64,000 nt of DNA from CAJBLF01 sp041675025 (GCA_041675025.1 JBAYUS010000001.1:1-64000); one strand, 5' to 3'; numbered from the stretch's first letter, positions 21,182 to 32,848 are shown. The notes: generated by a model not told the origin, from the letters alone. Numbers and translations are program-made.

Positions 21182-21847
21182 TTATTTAATTACGTGTAAT
21201 TTAATTGGATGTTTAGCTTTGAGATAATTTAATAAGTGGATATCGTGAGTGATCAAAAATATTGTATTTCCATTTTTATTTGCTTCTATAAGGATATCTG
21301 CTACGACTTGAGTATTTTCTCGATCAAGATTTCCTGTAGGTTCATCAGCGATGATAAATTCTGGGTCATGGATAAGTGCTCTAGCGAGTGATACTTTTTG
21401 CTTTTCTCCAGAGCTTAATAATTTTGCTGGTGTCTCTAAAAGATGTTTTAGATTTACTTTTTGTAATACTTGTTTGAGTTTAGATTCAATGATTGTCTCA
21501 CCAAGTTCGTATAAACGTAATGGATATACAATATTTTCTCTAACACTTAAATCTTCTAAGAGTTGATAATCTTGGAAAATAATTCCCAATCTTTTTCTTA
21601 GAATCTGAATATCGTCAGAAGTGAATGTAGTCATATCTTGTTTGTTGTAGAAAATTGTTTTTTCTGGTGGTACTAATTTACCTGTGATAAACTTTACTAA
21701 TGTTGTCTTACCTGCTCATGATTTTCCTGTGAGTACAAAAAAGTCGTTTGCGTCTAATGACAAACTTAATTTATCAAATAAAGGAGCTGGATTGTCTCGA
21801 TATCATCGACTGAGATTTTTGATCTCTATTAATGGAGTACTACTCAT
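21182..21847 (-). CDS. ABC transporter ATPase, FtsE/LolD type, 221 aa
   Basis: Walker A LTGKSGAGKTTLVKF (one Gly is TGA), Q-loop IIFQDYQLLEDLSV, signature LLSSGEKQKVSLARALI, Walker B EFIIADEPTGNLD, and H-loop ITHD. Length and the EPTGNLD box match FtsE, which with FtsX controls septal peptidoglycan hydrolases, or LolD. No permease is adjacent, so the choice remains open; FtsE is the more usual call for a small CPR genome. Confidence 0.85.
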
Positions 21848-22157
21848 AGTAAAGTGACTAAACGATAAAGCGATTAAATGATTATTACATGGTTACAAGT
21901 TACAGGTTTTTGTTCCCTGCTCCCTGGAACTTGCTCCTTGGTTATTTACTTAAGTATATCCTCAAAAAGTTTATTTTGCAAAAGAAAGTAGTCGCACCCG
22001 GGTGTTTGAATTGACAAAATCACTAAAATAGACCAAAATTGCCAAAAATAGACTAATGCTTGCTTCGCTCGTGACAAAAAATGCTAAAAAATGGTTGAAA
22101 CTTCAGTCTATTTCTGTATTTATACTTCATACTCATTTAATTTGTTAGTTTGAAAAG
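21848..22157. other. 310-bp intergenic region between divergent ftsE-like gene and pheS
   Basis: No ORF of coding character. Holds a GCTCCCTGGAACTTGCTCCTTGG direct/inverted segment near 21925 of a type seen in dispersed repeats, and an inverted pair AATAGACT (about 22048) / AGTCTATT (about 22107) just upstream of a TATACT box near 22125 that could serve pheS. No T-box or riboswitch core is recognisable. Confidence 0.4.
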
Positions 22158-23177
22158 ATGATAGAATTGAAACATGCCTTATGAGAATTGGAGAAGGTCA
22201 CTGATATGATTCAGTTGGATAATTTTTTTCAGATATATTTATGAAAGAAGGGTCTTCTTAATGAAGAATTTAAAGTGATGATAGATTTGGCTCCTGAAGA
22301 AAAAAAACAGAAAGGTGCTAAGTTGTCTGAAATCAAAACGAAATTGACAGAGGCATATGAAGCCAAAGAACAGAGTTTCAAAATGGAACAAATTAATGAA
22401 CAACTTGAAAAAGACTTGGTTGATATTAGCTTAGATACTACTAGCGAACATGGATCATATTCAATTCTTGCTGAAGTAAGAAGAGATGCTGAAGAAATCT
22501 GTAAGTCTATGGGATTCATTATGGAATATGGAACAGAGGTGGTGACCAAATTCGAAAACTTCGAATCGGTAAATATTCCACTTACTCATCCTGCTACGGA
22601 AATGCATGATACTATCTATCTCAATGACAAAGATTCTAGCGGAGAAAATTTAATCCTCAGAACACACACGTCATCTATGCAAAACTTTCTTATAAAAAAA
22701 TACGGACTTCCGCTCAAGGCAGTCGTTCCAGGAAGAACATATAGATTTGAAAATATGGACGCTTCCCATGACACGATGTTTTATCAGATGGAATGAATAG
22801 TAATCGACAAGGACATTAGCGTCGCTCATTTTAAAGAAATGATTACAAAACTTCTTTCTGCTTTACTTCACAAAAACGTAGAAACAAGAATGAGACCTGG
22901 ATATTTCCCTTTTGTGGAGCCTGGATTTGAAATTGATGTAAGATATGAAGTCTATAATAAAGAAACAGGAAAAAAAGAACTTTCCAACTGGATGGAAATC
23001 CTTGGAGCAGGAATGATACATCCAAATGTACTTAAAGAGGCCGGTGTGGATTCTACGCAACGATCAGGATTCGCTTTTGGAGTAGGTATTAGCAGACTTG
23101 CAGCTGTTCGTTATGGTATCAAAGATATTAGATATTTCACCAATGGCGACTTAAGATTTGCAAAATCATTCGCTTAA
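22158..23177 (+). CDS. pheS: Phenylalanyl-tRNA synthetase alpha subunit, 339 aa
   Basis: Charges tRNA-Phe with the PheT beta subunit. Motif 2 region ILRTHTSSMQNFLIKKYGLP and PGRTYRFENMDASHDTMFYQ, then VEPGFEIDVRYEVY and motif 3 GFAFGVGISRLAAVRYGIKD are all present. The N-terminal coiled coil has YLGKKGLLNEE with TGA as Gly. Complete and slightly shorter than average. pheT is not next to it: a DUF5667-like gene follows. Confidence 0.96.
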
Positions 23178-23265
23178 TAATTTTTTGTCAAATGGTTTAT
23201 AGTCACAAGGTATCTACTTATTCGTATATATAAGTATATCGCTTTATTCTTTTACCATCTTGCTT

Positions 23266-23865
23266 ATGAAAAAAATTTTACTCTCTAGTATGGCTATAGT
23301 AGTAATTTTTGCTGCTTTTGCAGGTACTTCTACTTTTGCACAAACTGAACAAGTTCTAACTGTTTCGACAGATGTTTCATCTATATTACCAGGCTTAACT
23401 CCTGCGAGTCCTTTTTATTTCCTTGATCGTTTAGGTGAAATTCTTCGTGAATTCTTCACTTTTGCTCCTGAAGCAAAAGTTAAACTTAAAATTGAATTCT
23501 CAAAAGAACGCATAGCAGAAATCAAAATCATGTTAGAAGATAAGAAAGTGGATATCAGTGATGTTGAAGAAGCTAAATCACTTCTTGTAAATGATATGGA
23601 AGATGCTCAAGGTATTATCGATGAAGAAGAAATCGATGATGATATTGTCTCAGAGTTTACAGCATTACTTGGTTATGAAAATGATCTTAATGATGAAAAT
23701 GATCTTAATGATGAAATAGATAGTGAAGATGAAGTAAATAATGGAGATAAAATCGATAGTGAAGATGAAATTGATGATGAAAAAGATGATGAAAATAAAA
23801 TTAATACTGAAGATTCAAAAGATGTTCAAGAACAAGGTGAACGTGGTGATAGTTTTGATGACTAA
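23266..23865 (+). CDS. Secreted DUF5667-like protein with acidic tail, 199 aa
   Basis: Signal peptide MKKILLSSMAIVVIFAAFAG with cleavage near TFA-QT. The segment LPGLTPASPFYFLDRLGEIL and FFTFAPEAKVKLKIEFSKER is the typical DUF5667 start (helical surface proteins of Patescibacteria and Actinobacteria). The last 65 residues are Asp/Glu/Asn repeats built from tandem GAT-GAA-type units. No internal TGA. ATG 23266 preferred over a TTG at 23260 because it directly precedes the basic KK of the signal peptide. Own terminator follows. Confidence 0.8.
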   Translation: MKKILLSSMAIVVIFAAFAGTSTFAQTEQVLTVSTDVSSILPGLTPASPFYFLDRLGEILREFFTFAPEAKVKLKIEFSKERIAEIKIMLEDKKVDISDVEEAKSLLVNDMEDAQGIIDEEEIDDDIVSEFTALLGYENDLNDENDLNDEIDSEDEVNNGDKIDSEDEIDDEKDDENKINTEDSKDVQEQGERGDSFDD

Positions 23866-23884
23866 AAAATTACTTTATATAATA

Positions 23885-23912
23885 AAAACTCCTAGTGATA
23901 GGAGTTTTTTTA
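23885..23912 (+). terminator. Terminator after DUF5667-like gene
   Basis: AAAACTCCTAGTGATAGGAG followed by seven T: perfect 9-bp stem (AAAACTCCT/AGGAGTTTT) with a short loop. Confidence 0.9.
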
Positions 23913-23989
23913 TTACCTTGACATATCTATTCAAATACATATATTATCAAACTCATAAACATAAATATAAACTTCAAAAATAAAAACGT

Positions 23990-24877
23990 ATGGAAAAACA
24001 AATCAACTTAAATGAACGGATTCTTAAAAGAATTCAGAATGAACTCATACCTCTCAAAAAACAAGAAATAGAAGCAAAGAGATTGTGGGTTTTGGGATAT
24101 AAAAAATATGTATCCGCAACTGCTGCACTCAATGCACGACAAGAAAAAGGTTTGACTACTGATATCAAAAAAGATGGTACCATTAATCTTACTGTAAAAA
24201 AACTTTGGGATACTACTCGTGGTTGGGGTCAGAAATCTGAAGAACTTACGAAGCATAGAGATGCTGCTCGTGAAGCAATGAAAAACAAAGAAGAAGAAAT
24301 TTATACACAAGAAAAACTCTTGGCTAAAATTCTTCATGAATATCAGATTCAACTTGAAAAGACAGATGGTATAGTAGATAAAGTTTTTATGCTTAATGAC
24401 GGTGTTGTTGCTGCATTACAGAACATGGATAAATTCCTTGTTAGCGATGTCTTTACACATCTTCATGAAAAAGCGACTCAAAAGCAGATTGAAAATTCCA
24501 CTTTGACAAATAAAATTGTCATTATGACCAACAGTATCAATATTATGGATGTTGGAAAAGTTCAAGAAGCATCTGCCCTTATTGATGCATTTGTAAACAG
24601 AGTCAATCCGAAAAAAGAAACACAACCACAAGATGAAATCGTGTCTCTACTTTTGGATCTTGTGAAAGAACTATTGGATGTGAGAATTAGGGTGAAAGCT
24701 GGTCCAGGTCTTTCCAGATTCTTGGCTATAGATCTCAATGAACAAAAATTTCCGGAGCTTAAAAATGCTCAGCAATTGCTTGCTTCGGCCACCAATTATT
24801 CCCGTTCGGGGCTTTATGTACGTCTCTTTACTAGAGCTACAAAGGACGATAAATGGCAGCCGGTACGACAATCGTAA
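23990..24877 (+). CDS. Coiled-coil protein of unknown function, 295 aa
   Basis: Begins MEKQINLNERILKRIQNELI; long Lys/Glu/Gln-rich helices in residues 1-190 with heptad spacing, then a C-terminal part IVSLLLDLVKELLDVRIRVK and a mixed segment ending WQPVRQS. Contains no TGA, unlike most genes here. No signal peptide or transmembrane helix; the amphipathic long helices recall toxic-anion-resistance/TelA-like proteins, but no signature supports this. Own terminator follows. Confidence 0.75.
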   Translation: MEKQINLNERILKRIQNELIPLKKQEIEAKRLWVLGYKKYVSATAALNARQEKGLTTDIKKDGTINLTVKKLWDTTRGWGQKSEELTKHRDAAREAMKNKEEEIYTQEKLLAKILHEYQIQLEKTDGIVDKVFMLNDGVVAALQNMDKFLVSDVFTHLHEKATQKQIENSTLTNKIVIMTNSINIMDVGKVQEASALIDAFVNRVNPKKETQPQDEIVSLLLDLVKELLDVRIRVKAGPGLSRFLAIDLNEQKFPELKNAQQLLASATNYSRSGLYVRLFTRATKDDKWQPVRQS

Positions 24878-24893
24878 AAATTATTACTATTCA

Positions 24894-24926
24894 AAAAAGC
24901 CTGCAGTATTTCTGCAGGCTTTTTGC
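24894..24926. terminator. Bidirectional terminator
   Basis: AAAAAAGCCTGCAGTATTTC pairs as AAGCCTGCAG/CTGCAGGCTT with A run before and T run after, between the coiled-coil gene (plus) and the glycosyltransferase gene (minus). Confidence 0.9.
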
Positions 24927-26032
24927 TATTTATTTTTCCACTTTTCTCTGATTCTTTTTGAAATCATTTTTCTATCTCGCTGGGTATTCATAAATTTTTT
25001 GAATCCTTCTACGAGGGCATGATGTTTTTTATTTTCAACTAAAACTCCACAGTCTTCATCTACTAACTCTGCGGTCGCTCATTGTTTATATCAGAATACA
25101 GGAACACCCATGAGGAGTGCTTCCACCGTTCCGATTCCGTAGCTTTCTTTGGTGAGATTGATTAATCATTTTGCTTGGCTGATGATTTTTATTTTTTCAT
25201 CAATATCTTTTATTCGTCCGATAAAAATAATTCATTGACCTGCGATAGATTTGAGATATCTTTCATCGGGACCGCTTCCCATGACAATCAGTGGGACTTT
25301 CAATTCATTACATAACTTTATTATTTTGTCTGCTTCTCTGACAAAACTAACTAATCTACCGACATAAAGATAATATCCTTGTGATATTTCTTGTACTGCG
25401 GGGATGAAAAATTTATTTGGAATGCGTGGATATTTTATCTTAATATTTTTCATACCGTAGAGCTCTTCAGCTACTTTGGCAGTATATTTACTATTGGCAA
25501 AAACCTTGTCAAATTTGGTAAATTTAAGATCTCGTTTTCTCAATTTGGGAGCTATTCGATTGAAGAGCTTCCCTTTTATTCATTTGAGCTTTTCTTTGTA
25601 TTCACCATTGTGCGTCCAGATATATTGCATAGGTGAGTGAAGATAGAGCGTCATCGGTACGCCTGATATTGGGGTGATATTTTTCGCGATGGCGAAAGAA
25701 GAAATAAGAATATGGTCAGGTTTGAATCTTTTTATTTTGTAGGAAAGTAATGCCATCAAACTTGGATAGAAAAACATCAAGTTACGGTAGTCGAATAGTC
25801 GTGGAAGCAGAGGTATTTTGTGTTTACCACATCGGAGAAAAAGTTTATTTACTCGTTTTGGTAAAGCAGTTACCACTTTGAGATTATGGTGTTTAGTTTG
25901 TAATTTTTCTGTATCGGAAAAAAGTGTAAACACTACTGCATGTTGTATGTTCTTTTGTTCGTCTATGAGATCTTGAAATACACTCAGTGCTCATCCTGGC
26001 TGGATTCGACATTGTACAAAAGCGATTTTCAT
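24926..26032 (-). CDS. Group 1 (GT4-type) glycosyltransferase, 368 aa
   Basis: Begins MKIAFVQCRIQPGGALSVFQ, the N-terminal Rossmann start of GT-B enzymes. Residues 200-230 hold GYYLYVGRLVSFVREADKII, then LIVMGSGPDERYLKSIAGQG and IIFIGRIKDIDEKIKIISQA, and the sugar-nucleotide motif ESYGIGTVEALLMGVPVFGY (E-x7-E type). Transfers a sugar to a cell-envelope acceptor; donor and acceptor unknown. Five TGA-Gly codons. Isolated from other polysaccharide genes. Confidence 0.9.
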
Positions 26033-26189
26033 TGCAGACAGTAAACAAGAAGTAAATATCACCAAAAACAGTATATATTCTTTGTTTCGAAGCAAGGAAT
26101 ATATTTTAATGATAGAACTCCTTGAAAACTTTTTAGAAAACCGTATTAATCATTTAAATAATCTTATTTTATGTTTTTCCGTGGTAAAA

Positions 26190-26597
26190 ATGAATAGAGA
26201 AGAAAAAAAATTTATAAGAAATAATCTTATTAAACTTATAATAGGACTTGTGTTATTAGTATTTTCTTGGTCATATATCCAAAATCATCCTGCAGAAAAA
26301 GCTTCAATTTTTTCTGGTTTCGAAGTTCTTTGGCAGAGGGTAATTGTATATGTTCATAAAATAACTGATACAAATTCTGAAATTTATGCAAAAAAATATG
26401 ATTATATGAAAACGTATGATGAGCTTATTAATATGGTAGAAACTAAAAAATGTACCGATTCAAATATTCTTACTGAGATCCATGAAACATATCTAAGCTT
26501 GAAGAAAGAATGAGTTAGGACTTTAGAAGAAAATCTTCCTTGATATATACGTAAAGCAAGTGAATATAAAAAAATGATTGATGCGTGTGTTAAATAA
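26190..26597 (+). CDS. Single-pass membrane protein, 135 aa
   Basis: One transmembrane helix (about residues 10-30, LIKLIIGLVLLVFSWSYIQN) then a helical, charged domain. ATG 26190 (MNREEKKFIRNNLIK) is preferred because a basic N-terminus precedes the helix; the frame is open upstream to a TTG at 26082. Two TGA-Gly codons near the end. Followed by a strong terminator. No family recognised. Confidence 0.6.
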
Positions 26598-26605
26598 TTT
26601 CTCAA

Positions 26606-26636
26606 AAAAACCCTGCATAGTAGCAGGGTTTTTTTA
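26606..26636 (+). terminator. Terminator
   Basis: AAAAACCCTGCATAGTAGCA with stem AACCCTGC/GCAGGGTT and seven T; A run on the other side allows action in both directions. Confidence 0.9.
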
Positions 26637-26647
26637 GTGTAATAGTT

Positions 26648-26722
26648 TTAATAAATCCTCCATCCGCATCGGCGAATACCCTCCGACTTCGCGGAGGACA
26701 AGTCAAGGAGGTCATTAGTTTA
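26648..26722. repeat. Dispersed repeat B, copy 2, reaching into the rseP stop codon
   Basis: Same parts as the copy near 10.1 kb: CCATCCGCATCGGCG, CTCCGACTTCGCGGAGGACA (26681-26700) and CAAGGAGGTCATTAGTTTA (26703-26722, identical). The last three bases TTA are the TAA stop of rseP on the minus strand, so the repeat supplies or borders the end of that gene. Confidence 0.8.
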
Positions 26723-27916
26723 TCCTAAGAAAGGAATCTTAATATCTCGAAAGTGAACAAGATCTTCGAGTAAGATGTAGATTCATAATGCCATTAATAA
26801 TATGAAGAATACAAGATTGATATATCACTCTATATTGAAATATTTTTCTGGTTTGAGTTTTCCAAGGCATTGAATCAATATTCCAAGTAATCTTCCTCCA
26901 TCCAATGCTGGGATAGGTAAGACATTAAATATTGCTAGTGCTAATGAGATCATTCCTGCGAATCCAAGATAGAGTTTTCGTCCTCATTCATTAAGTAATG
27001 TTTCTCAAAATTTAATCGCTCCTGCTGGTCCTGTAAGTCTATTGAGTGAGTTTTTAATTCTACCTCCATCAAATGATAATAAATCTTTTCCTAGTGTTCA
27101 TAATGCTGAGAAAGTAAGTACTGTCTGTGCTTTTATTTCTTTAACACTTATCCACATTGCTTTATAAAAAGGAAATTTTATAGGTTTAAGATCAAGTGCT
27201 CCTGCATAAAATGTAAGTCCAAGAATACAGTTATCAACAGGACAATGTTCCTTACTAATAATTTTTATATTGTTTCTTTCAAAGACTAGTACTATATCTT
27301 TACCAATATTTTTTTTCAAAACACTTCCTATATTCCATACATCTACTAGGTCATTATTGATAGATATAACGGTGTCTCAAGACGTTAATCACATTTTTTG
27401 CCCAAGTAAATTTACTGATACTCTTTCTATTTTTGCTGGGGTAGATACCAAATCTCCACTAATAAATCATTGTTTTCGAAGAAAGTTTACTGTAGGCATA
27501 AGATAACTATTTTGTGTACTTGATAATGCATTTTCTGGAAGCACAGAGATAGGTTGCGTTCCCATGGTAAATATAGCTGTGAAAAGTACTCGAGCGAGGA
27601 TAAGATTCATACCAACTCCAGAAATCAAAATTAATATTTTTTTTCGCATAGTTGCTTTAATGAAACTATCTTTTGCATTAAAATCAGCTTCGTCTTTTGG
27701 ATCCTCACCTTTGAGTCTTACAAATCATCCGAGTGGTAGAAGATTGAGTGTATATTCAGTTCCTGCTTTATCTGTTCGGAGCTTACATACTTTTGGTGGT
27801 ATACCGATACCAAATTCCAATACTTTTACTCCACTTCTTTTTGCATTTATAAAATGTCCTAATTCGTGAATGAGTACAAGACTCATAAACATTACAATTC
27901 CTAAAATTAATCCCAT
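26720..27916 (-). CDS. rseP: Site-2 membrane metalloprotease RseP, 398 aa
   Basis: Intramembrane zinc protease that cleaves transmembrane regulatory proteins. The active-site HELGH is in the first helix (SLVLIHELGHFINAKRSG), a PDZ-like domain occupies the middle (ISGDLVSTPAKIERVSVNLL area and GDTVISINNDLVDV), and the second zinc ligand is NVLPIPALDGGRLLGILI near the C-terminus. ATG at 27916 chosen since the helix starts right after it; an ATG at 28000 would add 28 hydrophobic residues. Eight or more TGA-Gly codons. Divergent from tatD. Confidence 0.93.
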
Positions 27917-28023
27917 AATATCTGTATAATAATTAAAAATCAGAAAAAAAAGTTTTTCGTTGATTAGTATGTAAGAAATTGTATAAGTAAAGCAACGCAT
28001 TTTTAGATTTATTTTAAATAATC

Positions 28024-28839
28024 ATGAAATTATTTGATTCACATACACATTTAAATACCGAACCTTTACTGGGAGACTGGCAATGATATATTCAAAAATT
28101 TATCGATGCCGGAGGAGTATGACTTGTAAACTCTGGAGCGAGCGAATCCTATAATATCCAAGGTATTGAAATCGCTAAAATAGCTGAACATACCTTTCCA
28201 AATTGTATTGTAAAAGCGACACTTGGTCGACATCCTTTGGAATGTGTTGAATGACATTTTACTATTGATGAGATTTCTACCAAGATGAAGTGACTCAAGG
28301 ATTTGTGTCTCTCTAATCTCCAATATGTAGTCGCTATTGGTGAAACAGGCATTGATATTCATTATCCCAATGGATTAGAGACTTTAGATATACAAAAAGA
28401 ACTTTTTATCCAACATTGTAACCTGGCTCGTGAACTAAAATTACCGTTGATTGTGCATTCAAGAGATGACTTCACAACTACTTTTGAAATTCTTAAAAAT
28501 TATACTGATCTGACTGTTTATTTTCATTGTCGAGGCTACGGACCTCAGGAATATAAAATATTGGACGAATCAATCCCAAATCTTTTTGTCTGATTTTGTG
28601 GTAATGTAACTTACAAAAATGCTCAACTACTGAGAGATACTTTAGCCGTGATTTCTCTGAAACAATTACTCTTAGAGACTGATGCACCATATTTGACTCC
28701 TCAAGCAGTTCGTGGAGAAACAAATCATCCTGCAAATGTAAAATATATCTATGATTTCGTAGCTGGTTTTTTGAAACTAAGTCCTGAAGCTCTTTCTCAA
28801 CAAGTAGAATCTAATTTTCATACTGTATACAAAATCTAA
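28024..28839 (+). CDS. tatD: TatD-family metal-dependent hydrolase, 271 aa
   Basis: TIM-barrel DNase. Metal ligands are visible: FDSHTHLN at the start, AIGETGIDIHYPNG (Glu), IVHSRDDF (His), YFHCRGYGPQEYKIL (His) and LLLETDAPYLTPQAVRG (Asp). Begins 107 bp after the divergent rseP start. Seven TGA-Gly codons. Complete, typical length. Confidence 0.94.
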
Positions 28840-28856
28840 TATAATCTCATATAAAC

Positions 28857-28886
28857 TTGACTTTTCCTACTATATTTGTATATAGT
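28857..28886 (+). promoter_or_regulatory. Promoter for the 471-aa coiled-coil gene
   Basis: TTGACT (28857-28862) and TATATA (28879-28884) spaced 16 bp, or TATAGT with 18 bp, about 35 bp before the ATG at 28921. Confidence 0.6.
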
Positions 28887-28920
28887 ATGCAACCTTTTTT
28901 ATATAGTAGTAGTTTTTATT

Positions 28921-30336
28921 ATGAATAATATAACTAAACTTAATCTTACTCCTGCCGAATTAAAATTAATAGACAAACTTAGTATTAATACGGCCGCATT
29001 AAAATTAATCGTTACTAAAGATGATATTCATTCTAGAAAGCCTATTCAAAAGCTCGTTGATTCTCTTTATAAAGAATTAATATCTGGTATTGATCAAAAC
29101 GAACCTAAACTTTCTCAAAAACATTTGAATATAGTGCAAGCATCTGTGGATAATTTTGTGAGCATTTGTTCGGGTTCTGAATACGATACTTTTATCAAAC
29201 GTTGATGAGAGAAAATTCTTAAAGCACTGGAAACTGAACAAGCTAAAAATGCAAAAAGATTATTAATAATATTGGATTATAAATCTCCTATACATTCTGA
29301 ACCCACAATAAAACTTTGAAATAATATAGAAATCCCTCAAGAACTTCTTCATGTTGATAAAAAGATATGAGAAAAATATCCTGTCCAAACAGAATCTAAT
29401 CCTATTATTGATAGAGAAGATATTAAACCCATTAAAAAACAAAAAGGAAGAAAGTCTTCGTTTTTCAAAGATACTATAAATATGTTATGATTTGATCAGT
29501 ATCTTTCTTCTGAACTAGAAAGATTTTCTACACAAGAATTACCACTATTTACTGATGATTTTTTGGTTTCTATAGATCCTAATAATCAGTCACTTATCCA
29601 GTTTTTTGTTGCATACAATAGTTTTGATTCCAAGGAACAAACAGAACTTAAAAATAAGGTTAGAAAGGTTCTTAGAGCTAATATTCTTTCACATGAAGAA
29701 GAAATATTTTTTTTGAAAATTCAAGAAATATTTGATACGATAACATCTACAGATAATCCTATAAAGAACGCTTTAAAAATGAAACAACAAACAGAGGATA
29801 AAGAAGCAATGTTAGCAAAATTTAATAGTTATCAACACCAACAAAAGGTTATTGAAAAATTATTATTTACAGATTTCTTAAAAACAAAAAGAGAAATACG
29901 TAACCAAATAGTTATTACTACAGCAAATATAGAAACTCATAGAAAAAATATACAAAATCATTGAAATTTTGATTTTTTGATACATGTTAAATGAGAGATA
30001 GAACCTCTCTTTTCTTCTTTGATATCATCATTAGAAAATTTGTTTGATCTTTTCAATAATAGTCAAATTAAATTAATTTATTTAGATACACTTTCAAATA
30101 TAAGAAATGATGCTGGAGATTTAGTATCTATTACATCTTTTTTATTAAAAGAACAAGAGTTAATGCTTAATAATCCTATGAGATTTACCAATTATTTATC
30201 TCAATCTGACTCATCGTTTAATAAAAATCTTAATAAAATACAGGAATCTATACAATTCAAATTACAAGCAAAATATGATGATATAGAATTATTCCTTGCA
30301 AATCATAAAAACACTAAATCGAAAACTACCGATTAA
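28921..30336 (+). CDS. Coiled-coil protein of unknown function, 471 aa
   Basis: Begins MNNITKLNLTPAELKLIDKL; cytosolic by composition, with helical and Lys/Glu/Asn/Gln-rich regions (QTEDKEAMLAKFNSYQHQQK). Several TGA-Gly codons (29203 and about six more) must be read through. Convergent with the first TraG-like ATPase gene and preceded by its own promoter. No domain recognised. Confidence 0.7.
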
Positions 30337-30367
30337 TCTTATCTATTGATAGTAGGAATGATTTTTT

Positions 30368-32848
30368 CTAAACACCAACTCTAAAATAAATTTCCTTATC
30401 AACTAATTCTCTTTTTGTTCACCACTTAAGTGCGGAAATCTGTTTCATGATTTCTACTTTTTCTGGTATATTCAAAATAGGGTCGTTATATGGTATTCTT
30501 GTGGTAAAACTAAATGGTCTTGTTGGTTGATTGTTTACGACTATTTTAGCGGCAGCTCTAAAGGTATCTCCGTTGATCAAATCTGTTGCTGAAAACTCTG
30601 GTCCCATCTCTTTTTCTAAGAATTCTGCATCGGCTGGTCCTACTTTATGGAAAAAGAAATTTCCTACATTACCAAATATTGTTTTGGACATATCAATATC
30701 TCCTCCCAATCATTTTTGACTGAGCTGGTCGATATATTGATGTGCTAGAATCAGTCCGAGTTTATATTTTCTGGCCTCTGATAAAATACTTTCAATAGAT
30801 TTAGAAACATAGTTTTGGAATTCATCGATATAGAGAAAAAATGGAGTTCTATCTTTGGGATCTAGACTTGCTCTTTTGAGGGCTGAAAGTTTCAATTGCA
30901 TAGCAATCATCTTTCCGATGAGCTTACTTGAATCTTCTCCTGTAAGACCCTTGGAGAGGTTTACTAGAATTACTTTCTTTTCATTCATTGCATCAAAGAA
31001 ATTGAAAGATGATTTTGGTTGTCCAATAATATTTCTTACGTAGGTTCCAGTTGTAAATGGTCAAAATTTTGCTTGGATAAATGGAATGATTTCTGCTTTT
31101 TCTCTATCTCCCATTTTTTTGTATGTTTTATTCCATCGTGCGGCGATGATTGGATTTTTAACGTTTCTGATTTTTGATTCTGCGAATGCATCATCAGTAA
31201 AGAGTCTCATAATATCTATCAGTGTTCCTCCTTCTGGTTGTTCCATCAGTAAGAAACATGCATTTCTAAAGTAATCTTGAATACGTGGTCCGAATATTTC
31301 TTCTCCATACATAGAGACAAACATCTCTACAAGATCATTTGTTAGGACATCTCTTTCATCTTCTGTTTCTGCTCCATCCATAGGATTGAAAGCAATAGGA
31401 AAATCTGTATTTGAAAGATCAAAATAAATCAAATCATCTATTCTTTCTTTAGGAAAATGTTTCATAGCAAATTCAACTAAATCTCCATGGGGATCTATAA
31501 CACAAAATCCATTTCCCATCTTAATATCTTCAAGTATTGCGGTGAGCATTAATGTAGATTTACCTGAACCTGTTTGTCCAAGTACATACATATGTCTGAA
31601 TCTATCGTCATTGTCTGTTTTGATTCTAATTTCTTTTTTGATACCTGCATACGTATTATATCCAAGCATAATTCCTTCTGTTGGAATATTGTCTGGCGCA
31701 GGAATGATCTTATATTTTTGTCGACTGATACGTGGGTTTCTATTAAATTTTGCATTTGGAATATGAATGATAGACGAGAGTTCTTTGATACTTACAATCG
31801 TATTTTTTGCCCATTTATTTAGATTTGTAAGTGTTCAATTGTTTGTATAAAAAATTCTATTTACAAATTCTTTTGCAAATTCTTGGATGTTTTTTGATTT
31901 TTTAAATTTGAATGCATTGAGTCCTAAATAATTATATTGGCTAAATCATCTTGCAAGATCATCGATGATTCTTTCTGGTCTGTTGGGTTCTGGTGATGTT
32001 ACTAATGCTCTGATTTTGATTGAGAAAATTTCATCTTCAGTTTTTTTATCGAGATCTCCAGATTGTTGTTGAGAGAGATCGCTTTTTTTTTCTTCATCTT
32101 TTGAAGCGTCTTTAGAATCACTATTTGCGCTTATGATTCCTTTTCGGATATCCTTTAATAACATTCCTATAAATCATTTATTTTTCCCTTCTTTTATTTT
32201 TTTAGATTCTTTTCTAAGTTCTTTGAGAGCGTTTTCATCAAGTGGTGTGATAAGTATCTGTAGACACATTTTTTCATCAGTAAATACTTTTGAATACGCC
32301 GAAAGAAGCGAGTCCATAGGGTCAGCCTCAAATGATTCATATGTTTTGATAGGGTATGCATTATCTTTTGCTAAAACAAATTCTCATCCAGCCATAAATT
32401 TTCCTGCCTCGAGAAGTTTAGGCGTATCAATAACATCTACTACCGCACCTATATAAAATGATGAAATAAGTTTCTCCATATTTTCTATATGTTCTTCTGG
32501 TACGCCCATTATGAACTTGATTATTTCTTTTTCAATAAACATTTCCATACTGATATAGTTGTGTCAGAATTTTTTATGTTTTCGTTTATCTTCAATTATC
32601 GCATAAAAATTTTTATATATCTGGTTCATAATTTGGATATTTTGCTTCATATCTTTGATAGTATCTCCTCATTCATCTCCTCATTTGGTTGTTACACTTT
32701 TTGGAATCTTAATTTGAAGATATCTAAGTTTACTTGCTTGTTCTATTCTATGTTTTTTGTACATTGAAGAAAATACTGTTTTGATCATGAGTGATCATAT
32801 CAGTCGTATCCCTAATGTTATAATAATGATAATAAATAGGTCAGACAT
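30368..32848 (-). CDS. TraG/VirD4/HerA-type ATPase with N-terminal membrane anchor, 826 aa
   Basis: N-terminal transmembrane helix (LFIIIIITLGIRLIGSLM), then a charged region (about residues 40-380), then an ATPase core: Walker A YVLGQTGSGKSTLMLT, VIDPHGDLVEFAM, DLIYFDLSNTDFPIAFNPMD, Walker B RTPFFLYIDEFQNYVSKS and the conserved EARKYKLGLILAHQYIDQL. This is the conjugative coupling-protein/HerA group, which moves DNA through a membrane channel; CPR genomes carry several of unknown substrate. Its paralog is at 36475-39480. No relaxase, VirB4 or mating-pore genes are in the window. Confidence 0.85.

Noticed and set aside
21950..22157. T-box riboswitch upstream of pheS
   Set aside because: No TGGNACCGCG-type antiterminator core and no specifier-loop arrangement visible.
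24006..24877. TelA/toxic anion resistance protein
   Set aside because: Long helices suggest it, but no family motif is visible, so it is left as unknown.
27146..27156. TTATCCACA DnaA-box-like word
   Set aside because: Single copy inside the rseP coding region; encodes conserved residues and has no neighbours.
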